A DNA stretch of 64,000 nucleotides. It comes from Aedoeadaptatus coxii. GTDB lineage: Bacteria; Bacillota; Clostridia; Tissierellales; Peptoniphilaceae. Position 1 is the stretch's first letter; every line of letters begins with the position of its first letter. The notes under the pieces were generated by a model. That model did not search any database. It worked only from the letters and a program-made list of their open reading frames with translations, and was not told the DNA's origin. A program made the translations under genes and the position numbers. Location: assembly GCF_001553115.1 (NCBI RefSeq), contig NZ_KQ960157.1, positions 1 through 64,000 on the forward strand, given 5' to 3'. Below, one piece after another: positions 19,095-27,661 of this stretch.

Positions 19095-19212
19095 GTTGAA
19101 AGAATATTTTTGTTTTAGTTTCACTGGCCTTTAGTTATAAAATCACTTTATTTGGCCGAAATTTCACAAAATTTTCCTGACGCTACAATGCTAAATTCGC
19201 ATTTTCGCACAA

Positions 19213-19244
19213 AAAAATAAGCCCTCATTTCAGGGCTTATTTTT
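19213..19244 (-). terminator. Terminator of the aminotransferase gene
   Basis: Perfect 13-bp stem, AAAAATAAGCCCT with its complement, 6-nt loop, T-run beyond it. Just past the aminotransferase stop; symmetrical enough to work in both directions. Confidence 0.8.
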
Positions 19245-19250
19245 GTCTTC

Positions 19251-20441
19251 TTATCTTGCTTTGTATGCTTTCAGGCCTTCGTCAAGGATGTGCATTGCTT
19301 TGCGAATGGCATCGTTGTTGAGGACGTAAGCTAAGCGTACTTGGCTCTTGAAGTTTTCGCTGTGTTCGTAGAAACCTGCGGCAGGTGCCATCATAACGGT
19401 TTCGCCGTCGACATCGAATTCTTCGAGCAACCAGCGGCAGAAGTCTTCTGCATCTTCTACGGGAAGATCGGCTACTGTATAGAATGCGCCGCCTGCCATG
19501 TTGCATTTAACGCCTTCGATTTTGTTAAGTTCTTCTACGATCACGTCGCGACGTTCTTGGTAAATGTCGGAGATTTGATCGAGGTAGGAATCGTCCATTT
19601 CGTAAAGTGCTGCAGCACCGATCATGTCGACGGTGGGAGCGGCAAGACGTGCAGTTGCAAGTTTGTTTGCAGCGGCGATGAAGTCTTTGTTCATGGATGC
19701 CAAGTTACCGATACGGGCGCCGCATCCGCTGAAGCGTTTGGAAATGGAGTCTTGTAAGATCAGGCGATCTTGAATGCGTTCGATGGTACCGAAGCTGTGG
19801 AATTTTTTGCCGTCGAAGATGAATTCGCGGTAAAGTTCTTCAGCGATGATCCAAAGGTTGTTGTCGATTGCGATGTCGGCAATAAGTTCGATTTCTTCTT
19901 GTGTATAAACGGCGCCGGTGGGGTTGCCGGGGTTGGCAAGAAGGATAGCTTTGGTTTTATCGGTAATCTTGGATTCGATGACTTCTCTCGAGGGGAGGTG
20001 GAAGTCGTTTTCTACGACCGTCGGGAAAGTGGTAACGGTGGTAGAGGTTTCGATAAAGTAAGAAAGATAGTTGGTGTAGTAGGGTTCGCAGGTAAGGATT
20101 TCATCGCCTACATCGGTAATGGCGAGTAGAGTGAAAAGAAGGGCTTCGGAGCCACCTGCTGTTACGACGATGTCGTCAGCGGTCATAGGAATGTCGCGAC
20201 GTTGGTAGTATTTTGCCATGCCTTCGCGAAGTTCGGGAAGTCCCGGGGAGGGTGCATAGCTTAATACTTTCATGTCGATGTTTTTAATGGCATCAAAGAA
20301 TACTTGGGGCGTTTCAACGTCGGGCGCGCCGATGTTTAAGTGGTACACTTTTTTGCCTGCTTCTTTTGCCTTGTTGGCATAAGGTGTCAGTTTACGAATC
20401 GCACTATAGGGCATGGATTCAATACGGTTAGATAATTTCAT
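19251..20441 (-). CDS. Class I PLP-dependent aminotransferase
   Basis: A 396-residue fold-type I aminotransferase of the aspartate/aromatic group. N-terminal LNIGAPDVETP, central AGGSEALLFTLLA, NPGNPTGAVY and the PLP lysine in SISKRFSGCGARIG with the downstream phosphate-binding arginine. The ATG at 20441 is 7 nt after GAGGAG; a TTG one codon upstream is less well placed. It would exchange an amino group between an amino acid and a 2-oxo acid; the exact substrate cannot be told. Monocistronic, with its own promoter and terminator. Confidence 0.9.
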   Translation of the reverse strand: MKLSNRIESMPYSAIRKLTPYANKAKEAGKKVYHLNIGAPDVETPQVFFDAIKNIDMKVLSYAPSPGLPELREGMAKYYQRRDIPMTADDIVVTAGGSEALLFTLLAITDVGDEILTCEPYYTNYLSYFIETSTTVTTFPTVVENDFHLPSREVIESKITDKTKAILLANPGNPTGAVYTQEEIELIADIAIDNNLWIIAEELYREFIFDGKKFHSFGTIERIQDRLILQDSISKRFSGCGARIGNLASMNKDFIAAANKLATARLAAPTVDMIGAAALYEMDDSYLDQISDIYQERRDVIVEELNKIEGVKCNMAGGAFYTVADLPVEDAEDFCRWLLEEFDVDGETVMMAPAAGFYEHSENFKSQVRLAYVLNNDAIRKAMHILDEGLKAYKAR

Positions 20442-20474
20442 CAAAATTCTCCTCTCTCAACTTTCGATAATTTC

Positions 20475-20503
20475 ATTATAGTAGATATAATTCGAATACT
20501 CAA
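20475..20503 (-). promoter_or_regulatory. SigA-type promoter of the aminotransferase gene
   Basis: Minus strand: -35 TTGAGT (20498-20503), 17-nt spacer, perfect -10 TATAAT (20475-20480); about 30 nt from the predicted start site to the ATG. Confidence 0.8.
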
Positions 20504-20593
20504 TACAATCGGGTGTATAGTTTCTTTTATAACGATGTATTTTCTATATTTTGTGAAATTTGCCCCTTTGATGAGGTTTTTCTTTTGATTGTT

Positions 20594-21577
20594 TTATGGG
20601 CGATCGGCTTCCCAGCGCAGGTCTTCGCCGATAAATTCCATGGGTACGAATTTGTCGAAGATTCTTGAAAATATGCGGTCTCCGTAGACTGCGGATATTT
20701 CTCTCGGGCTTAAATTGGTGCTGATAATGGTTTTTTTGCCTTCGATGAGCCGCGTGTTTAGAATATTAAAAAATTGCGCAATGGTAAAGGCGTTGGCCAT
20801 TTCCGTGCCGAGATCGTCGATAATGAGGAGATCGGACTTAAAGAGGCTGTCGTATGCCATTTCCGCTTCCCGCTCGCCGCTTTTGTTAAAGACTTTGTCT
20901 TCGCAGATGCGAATCATGCCGAAGGCGGTTTCGTAGACCACGGATACGCCCTTGGCCATGATTTCCGCCGCCACGGCGTGGGAAAGGAAGGTTTTGCCCA
21001 GGCCCGTGGCACCGTAAAAGAGGAGGTTCATGTCGTTGGGCTCTTTAAAGGTGTCCATAAAGGTTTCCACGCCCTTTAGAATCTCTTCCATGTTTTGCCG
21101 CGGGGAGATATTTTTTTCGCCGTAGGGCACGTCGGAAAAAATGTCCATGCGGAAATTGCCGAAGTTATTGGTTGCGATTTGCCGCTCGATATGGCTTCCT
21201 CTGTGCAGGTAGGCGGTGAGTTTTCGCTCCAAGCAATGGCAGCGGGTGCCGTCTTCCAGGTAGCCTTTGTCTTTGCAATCGGGGCAAGTGTAAATGGGGT
21301 CTAAGTAATCGGCGGGAAGGCCTGCTTTTAATAGTAGGGAACGGCGAATGCCTTCTAATGTTTGAAGTTCTTTTTGCGCCGATACCGCCACATCTGCGTC
21401 GCCGCTTAAAAGGCCGGCGCGGGCGGCGTCGTAGCCCAGGGAGCGTATGTTGTCTTCCACTTCTTCCAACCCGTCGACCATATGGTAGGCTTCTTCTCGC
21501 CGATCCGATGCCATGCGTTCGTTATCTCGGCGGATTTTGTCGTATTCTCTGCGAATGTCGTCGAAGTAATGGGCCAT
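20594..21577 (-). CDS. DnaI/DnaC-type helicase-loader ATPase
   Basis: A 327-residue AAA+ protein that loads the replicative helicase. The N-terminal ~100 residues are helical and charged, followed by a four-cysteine zinc-binding motif (CPDCKDKGYLEDGTRCHC, about residues 95-112). The ATPase part has Walker A YGATGLGKTF, Walker B LLIIDDLGTE, sensor-type IISTNLSP and the arginine-finger region GDRIFSRIFDKF. It starts directly after the DnaD-domain gene stop, in the primosome gene order common in Firmicutes. Third gene of the GNAT-dnaD-dnaI operon. Confidence 0.9.
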   Translation of the reverse strand: MAHYFDDIRREYDKIRRDNERMASDRREEAYHMVDGLEEVEDNIRSLGYDAARAGLLSGDADVAVSAQKELQTLEGIRRSLLLKAGLPADYLDPIYTCPDCKDKGYLEDGTRCHCLERKLTAYLHRGSHIERQIATNNFGNFRMDIFSDVPYGEKNISPRQNMEEILKGVETFMDTFKEPNDMNLLFYGATGLGKTFLSHAVAAEIMAKGVSVVYETAFGMIRICEDKVFNKSGEREAEMAYDSLFKSDLLIIDDLGTEMANAFTIAQFFNILNTRLIEGKKTIISTNLSPREISAVYGDRIFSRIFDKFVPMEFIGEDLRWEADRP

Positions 21578-22561
21578 TTACTTTCCCCGCCTTTCTTGAA
21601 ACTCTTTCCATTTTCGCTCCGCCATCTTCGCCAAATCGTCGGATGTGTATTTGGCCGTAGCGGAGTTTTGTATGGGTTTTTGGGTACTTCGAACCTGCGG
21701 CTTTTCCTTTGCATCTTTCGGAAGGTCTTCTTTTTTAAGAATGTCTTTCGCCTTCCACGACGCCAGGATGCTTTCAAAGTAACGCCAGTTGGGCTTGGCG
21801 ATGCCGCCGGTGCGTTTGGCCGCTTCTTCCAATAGTTCGAAGCTCATGATCTCCATGTACTCTTCCACTATATCCGATTCTTCGCGAATATAGGGCTTTC
21901 TCGAAAGGCCCATTAGCTCCAGCAGATGACGGTAGCGGTAATAGCTTGCGTCGTGCTCCATAAAGTTTTTCTCGAGATCTTCCGGCGTGCGAATATTATC
22001 GTCCGCCCAGTTTCTTACGATGCCTTCGATATAGGCCACGGAGCGCTTGTTTTTTTCTTCGGTACCGTAGCGGAAGGCTTCGAGAATCATGGCGATGGGC
22101 ATGTTGTAAACTTCTCGCCAGGAGGCGATGTCCAGTTTTTGTTGATAGGGTATTTGTCGGCGCATGTAGTATTCGCAGCGGGTAAACATATCCGCCACTT
22201 CTCTATCTTCCAGACGCTTCACAAAATCGCTTTTGGTTTTATCCGGCGTGTAAATTTCGCGGGTGTAAAGTTCTTTCAGGCGCAAAAAGCGAATGCCGTA
22301 GCTTTCGCCTTCGTAGATTTTTTCTACGATGCCTTCCCCTTCCCAGTAATCCCAGGCGCGAAAAACGTCGCTTTCCAATAAATTAAGGCGAGAAGCGATG
22401 GTTTGATGATCGCCCTCGCCTCCATTGTGTGCCATTTGGATGCCCGCTAAATATACTTTTACAAAATCGCCGTCGGCGCCGGGCATGTAGTCGTTTAAAA
22501 AGATGTTTTCGATCGGCGTGTCGCCGAGGTCTAATTGCAACGGATCGATTTTAAATTCCAC
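21578..22561 (-). CDS. DnaD-domain replication initiation protein
   Basis: A 327-residue protein with the DnaD/DnaB-type architecture of Firmicutes primosomes: an N-terminal winged-helix-like region (IFLNDYMPGADGDFVKVYLAGIQMA, then SRLNLLESDVFRAWDYWEGEGIVEKI) and two C-terminal DnaD-type helical modules containing YNMPIAMILEAFRYG and YIEGIVRNWADDNIRT. It would remodel origin DNA and recruit the downstream helicase loader. Its start overlaps the acetyltransferase gene by 11 nt, and its stop abuts the helicase-loader ATG. Confidence 0.9.
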   Translation of the reverse strand: MEFKIDPLQLDLGDTPIENIFLNDYMPGADGDFVKVYLAGIQMAHNGGEGDHQTIASRLNLLESDVFRAWDYWEGEGIVEKIYEGESYGIRFLRLKELYTREIYTPDKTKSDFVKRLEDREVADMFTRCEYYMRRQIPYQQKLDIASWREVYNMPIAMILEAFRYGTEEKNKRSVAYIEGIVRNWADDNIRTPEDLEKNFMEHDASYYRYRHLLELMGLSRKPYIREESDIVEEYMEIMSFELLEEAAKRTGGIAKPNWRYFESILASWKAKDILKKEDLPKDAKEKPQVRSTQKPIQNSATAKYTSDDLAKMAERKWKEFQERRGK

Positions 22562-23114
22562 GTCGCCACACCCCTTTCGTCAGTTCCATATGATCCACGA
22601 GAACGGCGCCAAAACCCCGCCCCCTTCGAATTTTATGTTCATAGGGCATAAACGCCCGCAAGCTTTCTTCATCTTCGGGCAAATCCATGGGTCTGAAAAT
22701 AGACGCCGTCTTTCGAAAACCCAGTCTCTTATAAAGTTTCATGGCGCGCTCGTTCCACGGCAATACTTCCAGGTATAGGGTCTCCAGCTCCAGGTCTTCA
22801 AATCCCAGGCGGATCAATTCCTCCATGGCCTCTCTGCCGTAGCCTTTGCCCATTTCCGCACAATCGATAATGATGCCCACTTCTCCTTTGCGGGTAATGG
22901 GCGATATATTTTTTAAGCCGATGTAGCCGATGGCGCGACCTTTTTCCATAATGGCATAGTAAAGATCCCGCTTGTCTTCGGTTTTCCAGCGGTACCACTC
23001 ACCAATCGTTTCCGCCGTTTCTTCGAAATTAAACATGGCGTAAAGGGGATCGGTGTGATCCTGCCAATTTAAAAAATCTGCCACATGCCGTTCTTCCAAG
23101 GGAATTAAATTCAC
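22551..23114 (-). CDS. GNAT-family N-acetyltransferase
   Basis: A 187-residue acetyltransferase of the Gcn5/RimJ type. The acetyl-CoA-binding motif A is GKGYGREAMEELI after the GEVGIIID strand, and the C-terminal YLEVLPWNERAMKLYKRLGFRKT block is typical. The start is GTG (23112-23114), preceded by a GAGGGG-type ribosome binding site. The substrate (protein N-terminus, aminoglycoside, polyamine) cannot be told. First gene of the operon with the two primosome genes, which it overlaps by 11 nt; a functional link is not implied. Confidence 0.85.
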   Translation of the reverse strand: MNLIPLEERHVADFLNWQDHTDPLYAMFNFEETAETIGEWYRWKTEDKRDLYYAIMEKGRAIGYIGLKNISPITRKGEVGIIIDCAEMGKGYGREAMEELIRLGFEDLELETLYLEVLPWNERAMKLYKRLGFRKTASIFRPMDLPEDEESLRAFMPYEHKIRRGRGFGAVLVDHMELTKGVWRRGI

Positions 23115-23137
23115 GTGTTCGCCCCTCTCTTTTTATG

Positions 23138-23143
23138 ATTGTA
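23138..23143 (-). promoter_or_regulatory. Extended -10 promoter of the GNAT-dnaD-dnaI operon
   Basis: Minus strand TGGTACAAT (TACAAT at 23138-23143) in the 49-nt gap after the helicase gene; no good -35. Confidence 0.4.
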
Positions 23144-23163
23144 CCACAAGAAAGGGTCTGTGA

Positions 23164-24819
23164 TTAATCGCGGTAAAGGCGCACGTGAATGGATTGGCCC
23201 GCCACTTCTTTGTTTTGCAGCTGATGGATGGCGGCCTTTGCCATATCTTTCGGCACTTCGATGACCGTGTGGTGATCACGGAGTAAAATATTGCCCACGA
23301 TGTCGCGGCCTAAATTGGTTTCGTTATTGAACACGGCGAGGACGACCTTCGGGTTGACGCCGTCTTTTCTGCCCACATTCCAATACAGCTTGGCTTGATT
23401 GGAGAAGCGTTTCTTGCCGCCTTTCTTCTTGCCCTTGACCTCTTTTCTGTTTTCCTTGCGATTATCTTTACGCAAACCTCTCGCGCGGAATTTTTTGCCG
23501 AAGTCCACTTGCTCCAAGGCGTCGTGTTTACGATTTTGTTGGCTGTCGTCTAAAAGCTTCATAAGGGATGCGGCAATTTCCACAGCGCCGTATTCGAGAC
23601 GCAGCAGAGATTCCACCATGGCCTTGTACTCGCCCAATTCCCCCGGGTTTTTCAACCCTTCGATGACTTTGGCCTCGAAATTTTCCCGGTAGTTGTCGTC
23701 CATTTGCTCGATGGTGGGAAGTTCCATGTAGTGGAGATCGGCTTTGGTGTAGCGGGCGATGTCTTCTAATTTATAAATGTCGCGGCCGACGATAAAGGAA
23801 AAGGAAAGGCCCTTTCTTCCTGCCCGTGCCGTTCTGCCGATGCGGTGCACGTAATATTCCTCGTCTTGGGGAAGATCGTAGTTCACCACCATGTCCACGT
23901 CGCCTACGTCGATACCTCGCGCCGCCACATCGGTGGCCACGAGAATGTCGATAGAGGAATTTCTAAAGCGCTTCATAACGGCATCCCGTTGGTTTTGCTT
24001 TAAATCGCCGTGGAGACCGTCCACGGAATAACCGCGGCTCGCCATGTCGGCGACCAGGGCGTCTACCCGCTTTTTCGTGTTGCAGAACACAATGGCCAGA
24101 GTGGGATCGTAAATGTCCACGAGGCGGCTTAAAATTTCAGGCTTCATGGAGGCCTTCATTTCCAAATAATATTGCTTAATGTTTTCCACCGTGAGCTGTT
24201 TATGTTTAATGCGGATAATTTCCGGATCCGATTGGAAGCGGGCGGAAAAATCCATAATGTCTTTTTCCATGGTGGCGGAGAAGAAGCAAGTTTGGCGAGT
24301 CTCAGGGGTCTCCCCTAAAATGGTTTGCATATCGTCGCGAAAGCCCATGGCGAACATTTCGTCGGCTTCGTCTAATACCGCGATGGAAAGATCGTCAAAA
24401 CGCAGGGTTTTTCGGCGCATATGGTCCATAACGCGGCCCGGCGTACCGACGACGATTTGCACGCCGCCTTTTAAGGAGCGAATTTGCCGCTCGATGCTCG
24501 TGCCTCCGTAAATGGGAAGGATCTTAATGCCTTTTTTATATGCGCCAAGTTTCCCCAGTTCTTCGGCCACTTGCAGGCAAAGTTCCCTCGTGGGGCAGAG
24601 CACAAGACCCTGCACCTTTTTTTCCTTCGTCACCGTCTCCAACATGGGTATGCCGTAAGCGGCGGTTTTCCCCGTACCCGTTTGGGCTTGGGCGATCACA
24701 TCGCGCCCGGCGAGCATAGGCTCCATACTTTGGGATTGAATGGGCGACGCCTCTTCAAAACCCATGGCCTCTACGCCCTTTAACAGTTCCGGCGACAAAT
24801 TAAATTCATTAAATTTCAA
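23164..24819 (-). CDS. DEAD-box RNA helicase (DeaD/CshA type with DbpA C-domain)
   Basis: A 551-residue ATP-dependent RNA helicase. All core motifs are visible: Q-motif ASPIQSQSM, AQTGTGKT, PTRELCLQV, GTPGRVMDH, LDEADEM, SAT, VATDVAARGIDVGDVD and YVHRIGRTARAGRKG. A basic linker (about residues 440-475) leads to a C-terminal DbpA-type RNA-binding domain (about 476-551), so ribosome assembly or cold adaptation are likely roles. The start is a TTG (24817-24819) 5 nt after AGGAGG. Its short leader contains a complete terminator (24851-24874), suggesting attenuation. Confidence 0.93.
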   Translation of the reverse strand: MKFNEFNLSPELLKGVEAMGFEEASPIQSQSMEPMLAGRDVIAQAQTGTGKTAAYGIPMLETVTKEKKVQGLVLCPTRELCLQVAEELGKLGAYKKGIKILPIYGGTSIERQIRSLKGGVQIVVGTPGRVMDHMRRKTLRFDDLSIAVLDEADEMFAMGFRDDMQTILGETPETRQTCFFSATMEKDIMDFSARFQSDPEIIRIKHKQLTVENIKQYYLEMKASMKPEILSRLVDIYDPTLAIVFCNTKKRVDALVADMASRGYSVDGLHGDLKQNQRDAVMKRFRNSSIDILVATDVAARGIDVGDVDMVVNYDLPQDEEYYVHRIGRTARAGRKGLSFSFIVGRDIYKLEDIARYTKADLHYMELPTIEQMDDNYRENFEAKVIEGLKNPGELGEYKAMVESLLRLEYGAVEIAASLMKLLDDSQQNRKHDALEQVDFGKKFRARGLRKDNRKENRKEVKGKKKGGKKRFSNQAKLYWNVGRKDGVNPKVVLAVFNNETNLGRDIVGNILLRDHHTVIEVPKDMAKAAIHQLQNKEVAGQSIHVRLYRD

Positions 24820-24850
24820 ACGTTCCTCCTAATATTATAAAGTGTCATAA

Positions 24851-24874
24851 AAAAAGCAGTCCCGAGGACTACTT
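24851..24874 (-). terminator. Terminator inside the helicase leader (attenuator)
   Basis: Read on the minus strand: a 9-bp stem, AAGTAGTCC/GGACTGCTT (one G-U), a TCG loop and then seven T residues. It lies between the predicted transcription start (about 24897) and the helicase start codon (24819), and no minus-strand gene lies upstream that it could serve. Confidence 0.7.
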
Positions 24875-24903
24875 CGCTGGTCGTTAATCGTTGTTCTTTT
24901 TCT

Positions 24904-24932
24904 ATTATCAGGGAAAACATGCGAAAGTGCAA
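24904..24932 (-). promoter_or_regulatory. Promoter of the DEAD-box helicase gene
   Basis: Minus strand: -35 TTGCAC (24927-24932), 17-nt spacer, -10 GATAAT (24904-24909). The transcript would start near 24897 and pass through the leader terminator. Confidence 0.65.
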
Positions 24933-25084
24933 GGGAAACAAAATGTAAGAAACGGCAAACTCCACATGAAGATGTGGTAAACATAAGGCCTTTCCTCCGA
25001 TTTCTCGACGAAGGAAAAGGCCTGTATGTTACAATAAGAAGGAATAAAACATTACATTATGTTTGGGAGAGGAGTTGTAACAGG

Positions 25085-26218
25085 TTGAAAGACGACGGAT
25101 TAAAAGATAAATTAAACCGCGCCCTGCAAGAGGATAATTTTAAAGACGTATCCGACGTAATCGAAAAGAGCGTGGAAAATGCCATTTACTATACAAAAAC
25201 CGGCGCCGGCGCCGTCATGCGGGGCTTTCGCCGTGGAATGAATAAGGAAGAAGTAGCGCTGAAGGTGAACCGGGATCCGTCCAAGGTATCCCAAAAAGCC
25301 AGGACGCCCGGGGCATGGTTTTGGCTTAGAAATACGGCGGCGCTCGGAGTGGTCGGCTCCTGCTTATGCACACTTGCCGGTCTTTTCGAGTGGATACGAT
25401 TTCTCGATGGAGACGATCTTCTCGCCGGCCTCTTTTTTCTCATGACCACGATACTCTTTACCTTCGCCACCTTATACGCCCATCATCAAATGATTCTCGC
25501 AAGGGATTTTTTCCGCATTCGCAGGGAAATCGGCGACAACCCCATTTTAACCACCGACGATATTTCTACCGCCCTCAACAAACCGAAAAATGAGGTGGTA
25601 AAGGAATTAAATGCCATGATTAAAAAAGATCTCTTTCCCCAGGGGCGAGTCGTGGAAAACGGGGAGCTCCTCTTGTTGGATCGCCCATCGTACGACGCCT
25701 ACAAGGCACACTATGAAGGGCATTCCGTTTATGTAGAGGAAACGCCACTCCCTATCGAAAAGGAAGAAGAGCCGGAGGGCATCGAAGACGACCGGGCAAA
25801 GGCCCTTACGGATTACGGCGACAAGCTTTCGGAGTATAAATCCGCCACGACATCCGCCGAACTAAAGGCGCGCATCGAGCGGCTGGAAAAACTCCTCGCC
25901 TCTATCGATCACGCCGTGGAGGGGGATCCCCGCCGCGTGGAAGAACTCAATAAATTTACCGATTACTACGCTCCTACCACCATGAAGCTTATTCACCGCT
26001 ACATTCAATTCGAATCCTCGTCGGTCATTACCGATTCCATACGCTCCACTATGAGCGACATTCTCCATTCCCTGGACACGGTAACCGCCGCCTACGAAAA
26101 GCTTTTGGATACCCTTTATAAAGACGATTTACTGGAACTGAAAGCGGAAATGAATGTGATGCAGACGGTGATGAAACAAGACGGCTTATTCGATCAGGAT
26201 CTTAAAGGAGAATCTTAA
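25085..26218 (+). CDS. xpaC: XpaC-family protein (5-bromo-4-chloroindolyl phosphate hydrolysis family)
   Basis: About 377 residues. The preferred start is the TTG at 25085, 10 nt after AGAGGAG; the frame stays open upstream to a GTG at 24974, but that stretch spans a hairpin (24962-24977) and the promoter zone shared with the divergent helicase gene. Two membrane segments (about residues 70-92 and 104-123) are followed by a long soluble, charged C-terminal half predicted helical. XpaC proteins are regularly found next to TelA, as here (TAATG overlap by 1 nt). Molecular function is unknown; a cell-envelope stress role is suspected from the partnership. Confidence 0.82.
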   Translation: MKDDGLKDKLNRALQEDNFKDVSDVIEKSVENAIYYTKTGAGAVMRGFRRGMNKEEVALKVNRDPSKVSQKARTPGAWFWLRNTAALGVVGSCLCTLAGLFEWIRFLDGDDLLAGLFFLMTTILFTFATLYAHHQMILARDFFRIRREIGDNPILTTDDISTALNKPKNEVVKELNAMIKKDLFPQGRVVENGELLLLDRPSYDAYKAHYEGHSVYVEETPLPIEKEEEPEGIEDDRAKALTDYGDKLSEYKSATTSAELKARIERLEKLLASIDHAVEGDPRRVEELNKFTDYYAPTTMKLIHRYIQFESSSVITDSIRSTMSDILHSLDTVTAAYEKLLDTLYKDDLLELKAEMNVMQTVMKQDGLFDQDLKGES

Positions 26219-27330
26219 TGAGCGACGACATCAAATTAACCTTAGACGGCTTGGACGATACACCTCATGAAGAGGAAAGTATTTTATTGGAAGAAAAGAC
26301 GCCTCAAAAAGAAATTAAACTCACCGAAGCGGAGCAGCGCCAGGTAGACGAATTCGCCAAGACTATCGACTTAACCAATTCTTCGGTGGTGCTTCAATAC
26401 GGCGTCGGCGCCCAAAAAAAGATTTCCACCTTCTCCGAAAAGACGCTGGAATCCGTACGCACAAAGGATCTCGGCGAGGTAGGCAGTCTCCTCTCCGGCG
26501 TGGTCACGGAGCTGAAGAGCTTTGAAAACGAGGACGAAAAAGGCATTAAGGGGCTATTTAAGCGTTCCGCCAATAAAATTACCGCCATGAAGGTAAAATA
26601 CGACAAGGCGGAAAAGAATGTAGACGAAATTGCCCGAGCGCTGGAAAATCATCAAATCACTCTGATGAAAGATATTTCCATGTTGGATCAAATGTACGAG
26701 TTAAACGAAAAATATTTCAAGGAACTCACCATGTATATTATGGCGGGCAATCAAAAGCTGAACGAGGTACGCACCAAGGAACTCCCCGCCCTTATGGCGA
26801 GTACGGAGCCTGGCAGCATCGAAGCGCAAAAGGTGAACGATCTTCAAAACATGGCCAATCGCTTTGAAAAGAAGATCCACGATTTGGAACTGACCCGCAT
26901 GGTAAGCCTTCAAATGGCGCCTCAAATTCGCATGGTGCAGGCGTCGAATACGGTCATGGCAGAAAAGATTCAATCCACTATCGTGAACACCATTCCCATT
27001 TGGAAGAATCAAATGGTTCTTGCCTTAGGCGTGCACCATTCGGAGCAAGCCGCCGAAGCGCAAAAAATGGTGTCCGACCTTACCAATCAACTGTTAAAGA
27101 AAAATGCCGACACCCTGCGCCAAAGCACGGTAAACGTGGCAAAGGAAAGCGAGCGTGGCATCGTGGATGTGGATACTATTCGCCACACCAACGAGCAACT
27201 GATCGCTGCCCTGGACGAGGTGCGCCACATTCAAATGGAAGGCCACGACAATCGAGAAAAGGCGAAGCGAGAACTGGAAATTCTGGAACAGGATTTAAAA
27301 ACCAGATTATTGGCGCGACAAGAACAATAA
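26218..27330 (+). CDS. telA: TelA-family toxic anion resistance protein
   Basis: A 370-residue soluble, mostly helical protein matching the TelA family (tellurite/toxic anion resistance). Recognisable blocks: VDEFAKTIDLTNSSVVLQYG, KISTFSEKTLESVRTKDLGE, FKRSANKITAMKVKYDKAEKNVDEI and the C-terminal NTIPIWKNQMVLALG. It starts inside the stop codon of xpaC (TAATG), so the two are translated in a coupled fashion. TelA proteins have been tied to resistance to tellurite and cell-wall-active compounds; the biochemical activity is not established. A strong terminator follows. Confidence 0.9.
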   Translation: MSDDIKLTLDGLDDTPHEEESILLEEKTPQKEIKLTEAEQRQVDEFAKTIDLTNSSVVLQYGVGAQKKISTFSEKTLESVRTKDLGEVGSLLSGVVTELKSFENEDEKGIKGLFKRSANKITAMKVKYDKAEKNVDEIARALENHQITLMKDISMLDQMYELNEKYFKELTMYIMAGNQKLNEVRTKELPALMASTEPGSIEAQKVNDLQNMANRFEKKIHDLELTRMVSLQMAPQIRMVQASNTVMAEKIQSTIVNTIPIWKNQMVLALGVHHSEQAAEAQKMVSDLTNQLLKKNADTLRQSTVNVAKESERGIVDVDTIRHTNEQLIAALDEVRHIQMEGHDNREKAKRELEILEQDLKTRLLARQEQ

Positions 27331-27346
27331 ACTTAACGCATAAGAG

Positions 27347-27377
27347 AAGCGGCAAGGAAATTCCTCGCCGCTTTTTT
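27347..27377 (+). terminator. Terminator of xpaC-telA
   Basis: Outer stem AAGCGGC/GCCGCTT plus inner AGGAA/TTCCT, followed by a T-run. Confidence 0.8.
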
Positions 27378-27470
27378 ATATCCTATGAAGCCTATGTTTT
27401 CATCCATTACAATTCAAAAAATCTCGCCATATTTTGCCAACACATTCGCCCTCTATAAAATGGGCAGCCC

Positions 27471-27560
27471 TTATTTCTTTATTCTTTCGTAAAGGATCCC
27501 GGCGACGCCGATGAGTAAAATCAAGATGCCGGAATAAAACCATATATTTAAGGGATACAC
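27471..27560 (-). CDS. Putative 29-residue membrane peptide
   Basis: A short frame with GTG start at 27560, placed 9 nt after a good AAAGGAG (27570-27576). The product has one central membrane segment (IWFYSGILILLIGVAGILY) and a basic tail, ERIKK. The same frame is open a further ~22 codons upstream with a basic sequence (KGKRINAKEYLK), so a longer version beginning at a TTG is possible. It lies downstream of the Na/Pi cotransporter terminator. No family is recognised, and a chance open frame cannot be excluded. Confidence 0.4.
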   Translation of the reverse strand: MYPLNIWFYSGILILLIGVAGILYERIKK

Positions 27561-27622
27561 CTTTAAATACTCCTTTGCATTTATGCGCTTCCCCTTCAAT
27601 ATGCGGATTCTGATGCGACACA

Positions 27623-27660
27623 AAAATCCCTTTCCACTCGCAGGAGTAGAAAGGGATTTT
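27623..27660 (-). terminator. Terminator of the Na/Pi cotransporter gene
   Basis: AAAATCCCTTTC (27623-27634) pairs with GAAAGGGATTTT (27649-27660); an inner ACTC/GAGT stem continues it. T-run on the minus strand. Confidence 0.8.
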
Positions 27661-27661
27661 A

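Noticed and set aside
24834-24839. TATAAT on the minus strand just before the helicase start codon
   Set aside because: No matching -35 exists and transcription would begin at or after the ribosome binding site; the TTGCAC/GATAAT promoter upstream is better.
24974-25084. GTG-started 37-residue extension of XpaC
   Set aside because: The stretch holds hairpins and the promoter zone shared with the divergent helicase gene; the TTG at 25085 has a ribosome binding site and gives a normal XpaC start.
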